This document shows positions 52,950 through 61,156 of a DNA stretch of 64,000 nucleotides, in pieces. The notes below the pieces were generated by a model that was given only the letters and a program-made list of their open reading frames with translations, did not search any database and was not told the origin of the DNA. Position numbers and translations under genes: made by a program. The number at the start of each line of letters is the position of its first letter. The first letter of the stretch is position 1. Origin of the DNA: JABJAG01 sp038137215 (GTDB lineage Bacteria > Pseudomonadota > Alphaproteobacteria > UBA6615); contig JAYQBG010000016.1 of assembly GCA_038137215.1 (NCBI GenBank), forward strand, positions 1-64,000. Reading direction: 5' to 3'.

Positions 52950-53765
52950 ATGATGATTGTAGATTCACAGGTCCATCTCTGGAGCCATCGCCCGGAGAAC
53001 GCCAATCCGTGGCACCGGAAAATCCCGCAATACACCGCGCCCGAGCTGCTGTCCGAGATGGACGAAGCCGGGGTGGACCGGGCGGTCATCGTGCCGCCCA
53101 TGTGGATGGGAGACGACAATACGCAAGCGATCGAAGCGGCCGCGGCCCATCCGGACCGGCTGGTGATCCTCGGACGGTTCCCGCTCTTCGATCCGTCCGC
53201 CGCCGCACAGCTGCCGGACTGGAACGACCAGCCAGGGATGCTCGGCATCCGCTTCACCTTCGGCAAGCCCGAGGAGCAGGACCTGCTGCGCTCGGGCGAC
53301 CTCGAGTGGTTCTGGGCTGCCGCCGAGGAGCACGGCATTCCCGTGATGTTCATGCTCTCGGGCCATATCGACGTGGTGCCCGCCATCGCCGAAGCCCATC
53401 CAGACCTGAAGCTGACCATCGATCATCTGGGCTTCCCCGGCCAGAAGGTCGATGACGAGGCCTTCGGGCCGATCCCCGGACTCGTGGCCATGGCGAAATA
53501 CGAGAACCTCTCGGTCAAGGCGACAACCCTGCCGGCCTACTCCTCGCAGGATTACCCCTATCCCAACACCCACGACGTGCTGCACCGGGTCTTCGACGCC
53601 TATGGCCCACACCGGTTGTTCTGGGGTTCGGACGTGACCCGCCTGCCCTGTTCCTACCGCCAGTCCGTCACCCAGTTCACCGAGGAGATGCCCTGGCTCG
53701 CCGGCGAGGATCTGGAACTGGTCATGGGCCGCGCGCTGTGCGACTGGATCGGCTGGGAATACTAG
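52950..53765 (+). CDS. Amidohydrolase family protein (LigI/ACMSD-like, metal site altered)
   Basis: 271 residues with the TIM-barrel order DSQVHLW at 5-11, SGHIDVVP near 147, TIDHLGFPG near 163 and WGSDVTRL near 227. The first His of the usual HxH is Gln here, so a metal-independent mechanism like that of lactone hydrolase LigI is possible. GGAG lies upstream. Upstream flavin reductase and downstream cupin genes are spaced 15 and 38 bases, making one transcription unit. Confidence 0.83.
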   Translation: MMIVDSQVHLWSHRPENANPWHRKIPQYTAPELLSEMDEAGVDRAVIVPPMWMGDDNTQAIEAAAAHPDRLVILGRFPLFDPSAAAQLPDWNDQPGMLGIRFTFGKPEEQDLLRSGDLEWFWAAAEEHGIPVMFMLSGHIDVVPAIAEAHPDLKLTIDHLGFPGQKVDDEAFGPIPGLVAMAKYENLSVKATTLPAYSSQDYPYPNTHDVLHRVFDAYGPHRLFWGSDVTRLPCSYRQSVTQFTEEMPWLAGEDLELVMGRALCDWIGWEY

Positions 53766-53803
53766 TTCAAAATAGAAAAAAACCGCTTTCGGAGATCATC
53801 ACG

Positions 53804-54385
53804 ATGAACGCCCCCGCCCCGAAGACCACACCTACGCCCGAAGAGATGAAAAAGCGCATCGCGCGCTTCGACGATCTGGTGCCCTACAAGGACACCATGA
53901 ACGACGCCCACGGCATCCCGCCCGAGGCGATGCAGATGATGTCCTCGGACAAGGTTTATCCGGTGATGAGCCCGGAAGGCTGGGAGGGCCGCAGCAAGGT
54001 GGCCCCGGTCAAGGGGGCCCAGGGCCTGACCGTCACCATCGCCGAATGTCCGCCGGGCGACAGCTCCGGCCTGCACAAGCACACGGCCACGGTGGAGAAT
54101 TTCTTCTGCATCCAGGGCACCTTCGACATCACCTGGGGTGACGAAGGCGAACACAGTGTCCGTCTGGAGCCCATGGACTTCATCTCCGTACCCGCCGGCA
54201 TCTATCGCGAGTTCACCAATGTGGGCGACGACCTGGGCCGATTGCTGGTCGCGATCCAGTCTCCCGAGGGCGAGACCAAGGACAAGGTCATCCACGCCCG
54301 GGCTGCGGGAGAGGAAATCGAGCACCGCTGGGGCAAGGACACCCGCGACGCCATGGCCGGCATCGGCATCGAGTTCGGCGAGTAA
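53804..54385 (+). CDS. Cupin-domain protein
   Basis: 193 residues from ATG 53804, GGAG 10 bases upstream. The cupin motif is LHKHTATVENFFCIQG (two His and a Glu near 90-100), with the second motif about 55 residues later around SVPAGIYREF. The third metal His is not obvious in the second motif. Short N-terminal helix rich in Lys. It could be a dioxygenase, isomerase or decarboxylase of the same pathway. A family B repeat with T run follows and may terminate it. Confidence 0.78.
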   Translation: MNAPAPKTTPTPEEMKKRIARFDDLVPYKDTMNDAHGIPPEAMQMMSSDKVYPVMSPEGWEGRSKVAPVKGAQGLTVTIAECPPGDSSGLHKHTATVENFFCIQGTFDITWGDEGEHSVRLEPMDFISVPAGIYREFTNVGDDLGRLLVAIQSPEGETKDKVIHARAAGEEIEHRWGKDTRDAMAGIGIEFGE

Positions 54386-54417
54386 GGCAACACAAACTCT
54401 CTCCGCCCGACACCACC

Positions 54418-54501
54418 ACGTCATACCCGGACTTGATCCGGGTATCTCAACGCAGACCGAGACGAGATGCCCGGATCAAGTCCGGGTATGACGGTTTTTT
54501 T
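54418..54501 (+). repeat. Dispersed palindromic repeat, family B (copy 1), with terminator-like T run
   Basis: Left half TCATACCCGGACTTGATCCG and right half (54464-54491) are inverted copies; each half also folds on itself (CCCGGACTTGATCCGGG). Eight T residues follow the right half, so this copy probably terminates the cupin transcript. Confidence 0.85.
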
Positions 54502-54525
54502 TGCAGAGAAAAGATCGACCGCCCC

Positions 54526-55275
54526 ATGCCCGAGATTCCCTTTCCCGCCGAATATTTCGATATGCGGCTGGTCTATAGCGCGCTGACCATTCTGATCGCC
54601 GGGATGATCCGGGGTTTTTCGGGGTTCGGGTCCGCGCTGATCAACGCACCGGTGCTCAGCCTGATCTGGGGTCCCACCATCGGTGTACCGATTGCCGTGC
54701 TGGTGGAAGTTGCGCCTGCCATCCAGCTCACGCCCCGGGCCATCAAGGTCGCTGAGTGGAAATCCGTCTGGGCCTTCGGCATCCCGGCGCTGATCCTGCT
54801 GCCCGCAGGCACGTTCATTCTGACCTCGGTCCCCGCCGACGACATGCGCCGCGCTATCGGCGCCATTGTGTTAGTGGTCGCATTGATCCTCTGGTCCGGC
54901 TGGCGCTACACAGGACCACGCGGCACCGGGCCCTCGATCGTGGTGGGACTGATCGGCGGCGGTCTTGCCGGGGCCACCGGCGTCGCCGGCCCGCCGGTCA
55001 TCCTCTACCTGATGTCCAGCACCAAGGAAGCAGCGGTGATCCGCGCCAACCTGATCGCCTATTTCACGATTATCCTATTTGGTATCACGCTGACCTTCTG
55101 GCTGAAGGATCTGATTACCATCGATATCCTGTGGCTGTCGGCCGCGCTTCTTGCGCCGTTCATCGTCGGAACGGCCATCGGCACGAAACTCTTCCCTCTG
55201 GCAAGCGAACGGACCTTCCGTAACATCGCCCTGACGGCGCTGACCCTGTCTTCGCTCTACGTGCTGGTGGCCTAG
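54526..55275 (+). CDS. TauE/SafE family membrane exporter, copy 2
   Basis: 249 residues from ATG 54526; the longer frame would run through a repeat. Around eight helices with IRGFSGFGSALINAP near 31-45 and GGGLAGATGVAGPPVIL near 145-161, the two half-signatures of the family. Weak ribosome site. Possibly exports an anion made in the upstream pathway. Not closely similar to the 23934 protein. Confidence 0.85.
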   Translation: MPEIPFPAEYFDMRLVYSALTILIAGMIRGFSGFGSALINAPVLSLIWGPTIGVPIAVLVEVAPAIQLTPRAIKVAEWKSVWAFGIPALILLPAGTFILTSVPADDMRRAIGAIVLVVALILWSGWRYTGPRGTGPSIVVGLIGGGLAGATGVAGPPVILYLMSSTKEAAVIRANLIAYFTIILFGITLTFWLKDLITIDILWLSAALLAPFIVGTAIGTKLFPLASERTFRNIALTALTLSSLYVLVA

Positions 55276-55337
55276 ACGACAGCCGAATTGGCCATCGCAC
55301 GCCCCGGGTGTCATCATCCCGACCGGAAGGATTTATC

Positions 55338-56934
55338 ATGAAACGCACAATTCTGGCCGGGGCTTCTGCTGGCTGCATCGGCATCTTCGACCCACGCGGA
55401 TTCGACCGCCACGGCCATGTATTTTCACAGCCAGGTTCGCGACGCACCCGCCTGCGCGGCGACGGCGAGCGGAGGCGAGAGTTCCTATCCCGGGACAATC
55501 AACAGTCCGGCTGCCACCTGCCCGGATACCTTTGCCTGGGCGACCTTCCTTGAAACCATCCGGGCCGAGTTCTGGAACCAGTGGGCCAATGACGAGACAG
55601 TCTGGGTCAAGAACCCGAAACCGCTCTGTGCAACAGACGGCGCGACGGATTGCTGTTTCGTCAGCGCGGATTCCAAACCGCAGGTTGGCTATCGGGATGC
55701 AAAGGGCGATGTGCGCGAACCCGATGACATCGGCGGCCCCGGCGCCTTCTGTCCCTATATTCCCGGTGACTGGGGCGGTGCGGACAAAACCACCTTCGCC
55801 AACGGGAAACCGGGCAACAGCCACAACGCAACCTTCCTGCGCACCCTCGACCCGGCCCGTGTCGCGCGCCAGGGACAGGTGGAGGTGGAGGTGGTGTACC
55901 GGAATGACAGTTTCGTACGCTACACAGCCGCGCAGGAGCTCTATTCCAAGCCCGGTCTGGCGAAGCTGTTCGCCCGAATTGCCGGCGAGGCCGAACACGC
56001 GAAGCCCCACCGCCCGATGAGTCAGGGTGTCGTCTATCCGTCCGACGCCATCATGTTCAAGGTCGCCTGGATCGACCAGGAGACGATGCTGGGTCTGGGC
56101 TATGTCACCGACCAGGACAAGGACGCCGCGACCCCGCCTCAGAACCCGGACCGCCCCTATATCACCCAGAAAATTCGGGCTTCATCCGATGACGGCAAGA
56201 CCTATCACGAGCGCATCTACTATCTCGCCAGCGTGGCCGCCTCGACCAAGGCCCTGCCCGACTGGCACTGGTTTGCCTTCGAGCACGCCTACAATCTCGG
56301 CCGCTGCGACTTCACCGGCTGCAATGACAGCTTCGGCGTCCTGCACGAGGTGACGGTCGATGCGCCCCTGCAACTCGAAGAAGGCCAGACGCTGACGACC
56401 ACCTTCGAGAGCAACTTCATCGCGCCTCATACGAAAGACGACGACCTGAATGACGATCTCGCCATTTTCGACCTGGCCGGGACCTAACCGCCGGGCGAGA
56501 TGACGATGGCGTTGACCGACCTGTTTGCCGGCATGGGAATTGGCGGCGGCGATGCGGCGGTCGATCCGGACCACCCGAAGATCACAGACCCGGCCTGGAA
56601 AAGCTACCGTCTGAAGGGCACCTAGACCCGTTACGTGAACCGCGACGGGTCCCCGACCCTGCTCGGATCCTCGATCAATGAAGGTGGCTTCGTGAACACC
56701 GCCTCCTGTATCAGCTGCCACGTGCAGGCCTCGGTCAACGCCCGGGGCGAGAACGGCGTTCCCGGTGTCGGCGCGACCGGGTGCCTCAACATGCTGGGAA
56801 TCGGAACGGTGATCTCCGGCCCGCCCGAAATCGGCTATCTCTACGACCGCGGCACGTCGAACCAGCGCGCGGTTCAGACCGATTTTGTCTGGAGCATCCT
56901 GTTTGCGCAGGACCCGGCGCCGAAGAAGAAATAG
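55338..56934 (+). pseudogene. Degraded secreted c-type cytochrome-like protein
   Basis: ATG 55338 begins MKRTILAG, the first half of a signal peptide; a GGGG run at 55359-55362 has one G too many, after which the second half (LLLAASASSTHA) is in the next frame and continues to the mature protein from 55417. The frame is then broken by TAA at 56485 and TAG at 56623, and resumes each time in frame; the last part holds a haem-binding CISCH motif near 56709. The four pieces together make a protein of about 530 residues. I do not recognise the family beyond a single c-haem motif in a large Cys-rich periplasmic protein. Confidence 0.85.
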
Positions 56935-56960
56935 GCAGCGGAAAAGCCAAACGCCTTATC

Positions 56961-57050
56961 GTCACCCCCGCGAAGGCGGGGGTTCATAAACTCGGTCGCG
57001 GACCCGATCAAGCATGGGCGGTTATGGATGCCCGCCTGCGCGGGCATGAC
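56961..57050. repeat. Dispersed palindromic repeat, family E
   Basis: GTCACCCCCGCGAAGGCGGGGG and ATGCCCGCCTGCGCGGGCATGAC-type ends are each internal hairpins (parts: CCCCCGCGAAGGCGGGGG; TGCCCGCCTGCGCGGGCA) framing 45 bases. Only one copy was seen in the window. It occupies the 330-base gap after the cytochrome pseudogene together with families D and C. Confidence 0.7.
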
Positions 57051-57098
57051 GACTGTGGGTGATCTTCCGCTTCACTGCGACATGTCACAAAAACAAGC

Positions 57099-57127
57099 CC
57101 CCTCTCCTCCCTGAAGGGAGGAGAGGG
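57099..57127. repeat. Palindromic repeat, family D (copy 1)
   Basis: CCCTCTCCTCCCT and its complement GGAGGAGAGGG form a 12-base hairpin around GAA. Part of a short GC-clamped element seen repeatedly here. Confidence 0.75.
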
Positions 57128-57183
57128 ATACGTTTGATCGCCAGCCCGTCCTACCCGAGTATGACAAGCAGAGGCTGACGAGA

Positions 57184-57251
57184 ACCCTCATGCTGAGCCT
57201 GTCGAAGTATGAGGGTCTGCCCTCGCTCTTCGTCAGGCTCAGGGTGAGGGC
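57184..57251. repeat. Palindromic repeat, family C (copy 2)
   Basis: CCCTCATGCTGAGCCTGTCG and its inverted partner with CGTCAGGCTCAGGGTGAGGG lie 30 bases apart. Located just before the end of the GST gene. Confidence 0.8.
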
Positions 57252-57264
57252 AACGAGAGAGCGC

Positions 57265-58143
57265 CTACCGTCCGTTGGCTTCCATGACCTGCACCATGCT
57301 CTTGCCTTCGGCGGCACAGGCCGCCTGGTGAGCCTTGGAAATTTCGGCCATCTCCGGCGGCGGGGTCACTTCGCGGGCGAAATCTTCGCGGGCCAGCAGC
57401 TTCTCGTACCAGGCCTGCAGGTTCGGCGTCCGCTCGATCGGCCAGCCCAGCTTGGTGACCCGGAACACCGTGATCCACCAGGCGATATCCAGCGCAGAGA
57501 AGCCGCTCGGCAACAGCCATTCATGCTCGCCCAGCCGCTTATCCAGATCAGCGAAGACCGGCTTGAACTGGTCCACGGCGTCGAGAACCTGTTCATCCGT
57601 GATGCCGTTGTTGGCATTCATGTCGCGCCAGAACTTCACCTCGATCGCCTTGCGGTCGTCGATCTCGCCGCCGACCGTGTCGGCGCCCTCGGCCTCCATC
57701 ACGTCGATCGCCTCGTCGGTCTTCTTCATCTTCTCGACGGGCGCCAGGTAGCGAAAGGTCAGCGCCCGCACACACAGATGCAGATCGTCCTCCAGCTTCA
57801 TGGATTCTTCCATATAGGCCTGCTCTGCCGGGTCGGTCGGATAAAGGCGCTGTCCGTCGAAGGTCTCGTCGACATATTTGATGATGTCGTTGCTCTCGAT
57901 ATGGACATCGCCGTCATGGACCAGAGCGGGCAGCAGGCCGCGCGGGTTGATGCCCATATACCACTCGGTAAAGTTCTCGAACTTCGAGATATCCAGGTGA
58001 TGGGATTCCCATTCGACCCCCTTGGCGGCAAAGGAAATCCGGGTCTTCTGGGAACAGGACGAGCCCATGAAATGGAACAGGTGCAGCCCTTTCCAGTCGA
58101 GGACTTCCTTCGTCAGGATATCGTTTTCGGCAAGCTTCACCAT
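57265..58143 (-). CDS. Glutathione S-transferase family protein
   Basis: 292 residues, longer than the usual 200-220. N-terminal thioredoxin fold with FHFMGSSCSQKTRISF near 23-38; Ser28/Ser29 and Cys30 occupy the glutathione-activating position, as in beta-etherase and dehalogenating GSTs. INPRGLLPALVHDG near 65-78 is the standard GSH-contact loop (cis-Pro), IESNDIIKY the next. The C-terminal helical domain has an insertion (about 135-180). A catabolic rather than detoxifying role is plausible. GGGAG precedes ATG. Confidence 0.84.
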   Translation of the reverse strand: MVKLAENDILTKEVLDWKGLHLFHFMGSSCSQKTRISFAAKGVEWESHHLDISKFENFTEWYMGINPRGLLPALVHDGDVHIESNDIIKYVDETFDGQRLYPTDPAEQAYMEESMKLEDDLHLCVRALTFRYLAPVEKMKKTDEAIDVMEAEGADTVGGEIDDRKAIEVKFWRDMNANNGITDEQVLDAVDQFKPVFADLDKRLGEHEWLLPSGFSALDIAWWITVFRVTKLGWPIERTPNLQAWYEKLLAREDFAREVTPPPEMAEISKAHQAACAAEGKSMVQVMEANGR

Positions 58144-58257
58144 GATGCGGGTCTCCCAATACGGATGCGTATGTTGATCGTTGGCGGGACTATAGCGGCG
58201 TGCGAACAGGGCGTCATGCTGAACTCGCTCACATGGTCATGTCCAACTTGGCCCTCA

Positions 58258-58359
58258 TTGTCATGGCCGGACTCGTTCCGGCCATCCACGTCAGCGGGTC
58301 ACGCTCGACGACGGAAGGCGCGTCAAGACGTGGATGCTCGCAACAAGTGCGGGCATGAC
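58258..58359. repeat. Palindromic repeat, family B (copy 3, divergent)
   Basis: GTCATGGCCGGACTCGTTCC and an inverted end GTGCGGGCATGAC with CCACGT/ACGTGG inner arms frame 100 bases in the 513-base gap between GST and dihydroorotase. The halves have drifted from copies 1 and 2. The rest of this gap holds families D and A and nothing else recognisable. Confidence 0.6.
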
Positions 58360-58386
58360 AGTGATGGTTGAGGTGCGAACGCTTCA

Positions 58387-58526
58387 GCCCTCTCCTCCTG
58401 GGAGGAGAGGGTTGGGTGAGGTGGGGGTTGGCACGAACCGGGTTGGCGCAAGAGCGTGGCGCCACGACCCACCTCACCCGGTTCGCTGCGCTCACCACCC
58501 TCCCCCCCCCTGAAGGGAGGAGAGGG
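58387..58526. repeat. Palindromic repeats, family D (copies 2 and 3)
   Basis: Two family D hairpins (58387-58410 and 58498-58526) flank an inverted pair TTGGGTGAGGTGGG / CCCACCTCACCC, giving a 140-base compound palindrome. Such structures could form a long stem in RNA. Confidence 0.7.
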
Positions 58527-58539
58527 TTACAACAGGCCC

Positions 58540-58578
58540 GCTCTGGATTGCCGCGGGGCTTCGCCGCTCCCAATGACG
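58540..58578. repeat. Palindromic repeat, family A (copy 4, half element)
   Basis: CTCTGGATTGCCGCGGGGCTTCGCC then CCCAATGACGG matches the right half of copy 3 (60222). The left half is missing, presumably replaced by the adjoining family D element. Confidence 0.65.
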
Positions 58579-58656
58579 GCGTGGAACCAAATTTGGTTAC
58601 ATGAAGCCGACCGGAATGGCATCATGGCTGCTCACCCGAATCCACGGAGTACGTTC

Positions 58657-59703
58657 ATGCCGACCGATAGCCTGACCATCCGGCGGCCCGATGACTGGCA
58701 CCTGCATCTGCGCGACGGGCCGATGCTCGAGGCGGTGGTCAACCACACCGCCCGGCAGTTCGCCCGCGCCATCGTGATGCCCAACCTCGTGCCGCCGGTA
58801 ACCACGGTCGCGGCCGCCGAAGCCTATCGGAACCGGATTCTGGCCGCCCTGGACACGGACGGGCCGGCGCATGACTTCACCCCGCTGATGACCTGCTACC
58901 TGACCGACGACATCGACCCGGACGAGGTCGCGCGCGGCCACGGCGAGGGCGTGTTCACCGCCTGCAAGCTCTACCCCGCCAACGCCACCACCAATTCCAG
59001 CCACGGGGTGACCAACGTCGCCAACATTCACACCACCCTGGCGGCCATGGAGCGTATCGGCATACCGCTGCTGATCCATGGCGAGGTGACCGACCCCGAG
59101 ATCGACATCTTCGACCGGGAGGCGGTGTTCATCGAGCGGGTGCTGAACGGGCTGACGAAGGACTTCCCGGCGCTAAAAATCGTCTTCGAACATGTGACTA
59201 CCGCCGACGCGGTCGCCTTCGTCGAGGCGGGCGGGCCGAACCTCGCGGCCACGATCACGCCGCACCATCTGCACTTCAACCGCAACGCCATCTTCGCGGG
59301 CGGCATCCGGCCCCATTACTACTGCCTGCCGATCGCCAAGCGGGAGAAACACCGCCTCGCCCTGCGCAAGGCGGCGACGTCCGGCTCGGCGAAGTTCTTC
59401 CTCGGAACAGACTCCGCGCCCCACCCGCTGCACGACAAGGAAACCGCCTGCGGCTGCGCCGGAATCTTCAACGCGCCCTTCGCCCTGGAAAGCTACGCCC
59501 GGACCTTCGAGGCCGAAGGCGCGCTCGACAAGCTGGAGGCGTTTGCCTCCGAGAACGGCCCAGACTTCTACGGCCTGCCCCGAAACGAAGGCACCGTGAC
59601 GCTGACCCGCAGCCCGGTCACCGTGCCCGACGATATCGCCGCGGCGGGCACAACGCTGGTGCCGTTCCACGCCGGCGAGACCCTCGACTGGAGCGTGGGT
59701 TAA
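58657..59703 (+). CDS. pyrC: Dihydroorotase (class II, PyrC)
   Basis: 348 residues from ATG 58657 (GGAG 9 bases upstream). Zinc ligands His15 and His17 in DWHLHLRDG, the carboxylated lysine in ACKLYPANATTNS near 97, His in IHGEVTD and FEHVTT, and Asp in LGTDSAPHPLHDKE. It closes carbamoyl-aspartate to dihydroorotate in pyrimidine synthesis. Length and motifs match the E. coli-type enzyme. The only clear biosynthetic gene in the window; no pyr partner is adjacent. Confidence 0.95.
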   Translation: MPTDSLTIRRPDDWHLHLRDGPMLEAVVNHTARQFARAIVMPNLVPPVTTVAAAEAYRNRILAALDTDGPAHDFTPLMTCYLTDDIDPDEVARGHGEGVFTACKLYPANATTNSSHGVTNVANIHTTLAAMERIGIPLLIHGEVTDPEIDIFDREAVFIERVLNGLTKDFPALKIVFEHVTTADAVAFVEAGGPNLAATITPHHLHFNRNAIFAGGIRPHYYCLPIAKREKHRLALRKAATSGSAKFFLGTDSAPHPLHDKETACGCAGIFNAPFALESYARTFEAEGALDKLEAFASENGPDFYGLPRNEGTVTLTRSPVTVPDDIAAAGTTLVPFHAGETLDWSVG

Positions 59704-59711
59704 ATGCTCCC

Positions 59712-59738
59712 CCCTCTCCTCCCCAAGGGAGGAGAGGG
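59712..59738. repeat. Palindromic repeat, family D (copy 4)
   Basis: CCCTCTCCTCCCC and GGGAGGAGAGGG form a 12-base hairpin a few bases after the pyrC stop. Its position suggests it may work as a transcript end signal. Confidence 0.75.
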
Positions 59739-59779
59739 AGTTGAATGGCATTGTCGGACGATCCGGGACTGGCGCGCCC

Positions 59780-60025
59780 CTACCGCTTCCGGGCCTGAAC
59801 CTTGATATCGATGATGGTTTCTTCGCCCAGGGACTTCGCGGCTTCGAGCCGCTGTAGACCCTCCAAGAGGATCAGCCGCTTGCCGTCGTCGCGCACCATG
59901 ATCGGGGTCTTCTGGCCCTCTTCGAGCATGCTTTCCGCCAGCTCGGCGACCCGTTCGGGATCGACGGTCTTGCGCCGGGCGGTGGGGATGTAAATCTCGT
60001 CGATCTTGAACGCGAGGTCTTTCAT
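59780..60025 (-). CDS. Small ParB/sulfiredoxin-fold protein
   Basis: 81 residues from ATG 60025, preceded by GGAGG at 9 bases. The frame KIDEIYIPTARRKTVDPERV then ELAESMLEEGQKTPIMVR and LILLEGLQRLEAAKSLGE is the ParB N-terminal (Srx) domain, with the loop around LEGLQRLEA corresponding to the GxRRxxA motif in altered form. The helix-turn-helix domain of true ParB is absent. Similar stand-alone domains occur in phage and plasmid systems. The longer frame upstream runs through repeat B2 and is not used. Confidence 0.78.
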   Translation of the reverse strand: MKDLAFKIDEIYIPTARRKTVDPERVAELAESMLEEGQKTPIMVRDDGKRLILLEGLQRLEAAKSLGEETIIDIKVQARKR

Positions 60026-60128
60026 CGGGGGCCTCCGGCCGTGAGATCGCAGCGCCTGTCGGGCTGCGTTCAAGAGCCTATCACTGTTTGTCAGTGGGGA
60101 CACACCGCAGCGGTCCATACATTCGGTC

Positions 60129-60201
60129 GTCACACCCGGACTTGATCCGGGCATCCCGTCCCGGTTTGCGTTGAGATGCCCGGCTCAAGTCCGGGCATGA
60201 C
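60129..60201. repeat. Palindromic repeat, family B (copy 2)
   Basis: GTCACACCCGGACTTGATCC and its inverted mate ending CAAGTCCGGGCATGAC match copy 1. It is immediately followed by a family A copy; together they fill most of the 345-base gap between the small ParB-like gene and the cyclase. Confidence 0.8.
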
Positions 60202-60221
60202 TAAGGCCGAAAGACCGACCC

Positions 60222-60312
60222 CGTCATTGCGAGGTGCGCAGCAACAAAGCAATCCAGTGGCCACGACACGTCCGCTCTGGATTGCCGCGGGCTTCGCCCC
60301 TCGCAATGACGA
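60222..60312. repeat. Palindromic repeat, family A (copy 3)
   Basis: CCGTCATTGCGAGGTGCGCA at the left and GGGGCGA-type right end with CTCGCAATGACG; centre holds GCAATCCAG and CTGGATTGC. Arms are partly drifted relative to copy 2. Confidence 0.8.
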
Positions 60313-60370
60313 CAGGGCCTGCAAAGCGGTAAGCTGTCGTCCCCCGAATATCTCTACCGAGGATCACCAC

Positions 60371-61150
60371 ATGCAACTCCCCTCGAAAATCGTCGATATC
60401 TCCATGGCGCTGGATGACGTGATCATCGTCGATCCGCCGGCCATGCGGCCGAAAATCTCCATGATGGAGCACGGCGACAATCTCGACCGGTGGCGCAAGC
60501 TCTATCCGGGGCTCGACACCGACGACCTGCCCGGCGGCGTTGCCTCGGCCTATGAGACGATCACGCTGGCGACCCATAACGGCACCCATGTGGATGCGCC
60601 GAAGCACTATCACCCGGTGGACAAGAACGGCGCGCCCATGCAGGGCATCGACGAGATGCCGCTGGACTGGTTCATGCGCCCGGGGGTGAAGTTCGATTTC
60701 CGCGCGTTCGACGACGGCTATCTGGTGACCGAAGCCGATATCGAGGCGGAACTCAAACGCATCGGCCACGAACTCCAACCCTATGACATCGTGCTGGTGA
60801 ACACGAGCGCGGCCGCCGCCTATGGGCAGGATGACTATATCGACCGGGGCTGCGGCATGGGCCGGGAGGCAACGCTCTACCTGACCTCACGCGGTGTGCG
60901 GGTCTGCGGCACCGACGCCTGGACCTGGGACGCGCCCTTCGCCCATACGGCAAAACTCTGGGAGAAGACGAAGGACCCCTCAATCATCTGGGAAGGCCAC
61001 TATGCGGGGATCGAGGAACCGTACTGCCAGATCGAGAAGCTGCAGAACCTGGAACAACTGCCCAACAAGGGATTCGTGGTGACGTGCTTCCCCTGCAAGA
61101 TCAGGGGCGGAACGGCGGGCTGGACGCGGGCGGTGGCGTTGTTTGACTAG
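60371..61150 (+). CDS. Cyclase/kynurenine-formamidase-like metal-dependent hydrolase
   Basis: 259 residues from ATG 60371 (the upstream open frame runs through repeats). It has the complete metal site HNGTHVDAPKHYHP with His69, His73, Asp75, His79 and His81, unlike the two long cyclases at 1915 and 3031. The family hydrolyses N-formylkynurenine, isatin or other amides and lactones. Next to an RraA-type aldolase in convergent orientation. Confidence 0.87.
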   Translation: MQLPSKIVDISMALDDVIIVDPPAMRPKISMMEHGDNLDRWRKLYPGLDTDDLPGGVASAYETITLATHNGTHVDAPKHYHPVDKNGAPMQGIDEMPLDWFMRPGVKFDFRAFDDGYLVTEADIEAELKRIGHELQPYDIVLVNTSAAAAYGQDDYIDRGCGMGREATLYLTSRGVRVCGTDAWTWDAPFAHTAKLWEKTKDPSIIWEGHYAGIEEPYCQIEKLQNLEQLPNKGFVVTCFPCKIRGGTAGWTRAVALFD

Positions 61151-61156
61151 GCGCGA

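Noticed and set aside
54433..54525. N-terminal extension of the second TauE gene
   Set aside because: The extra frame runs through a palindromic repeat, and the family starts near the ATG at 54526.
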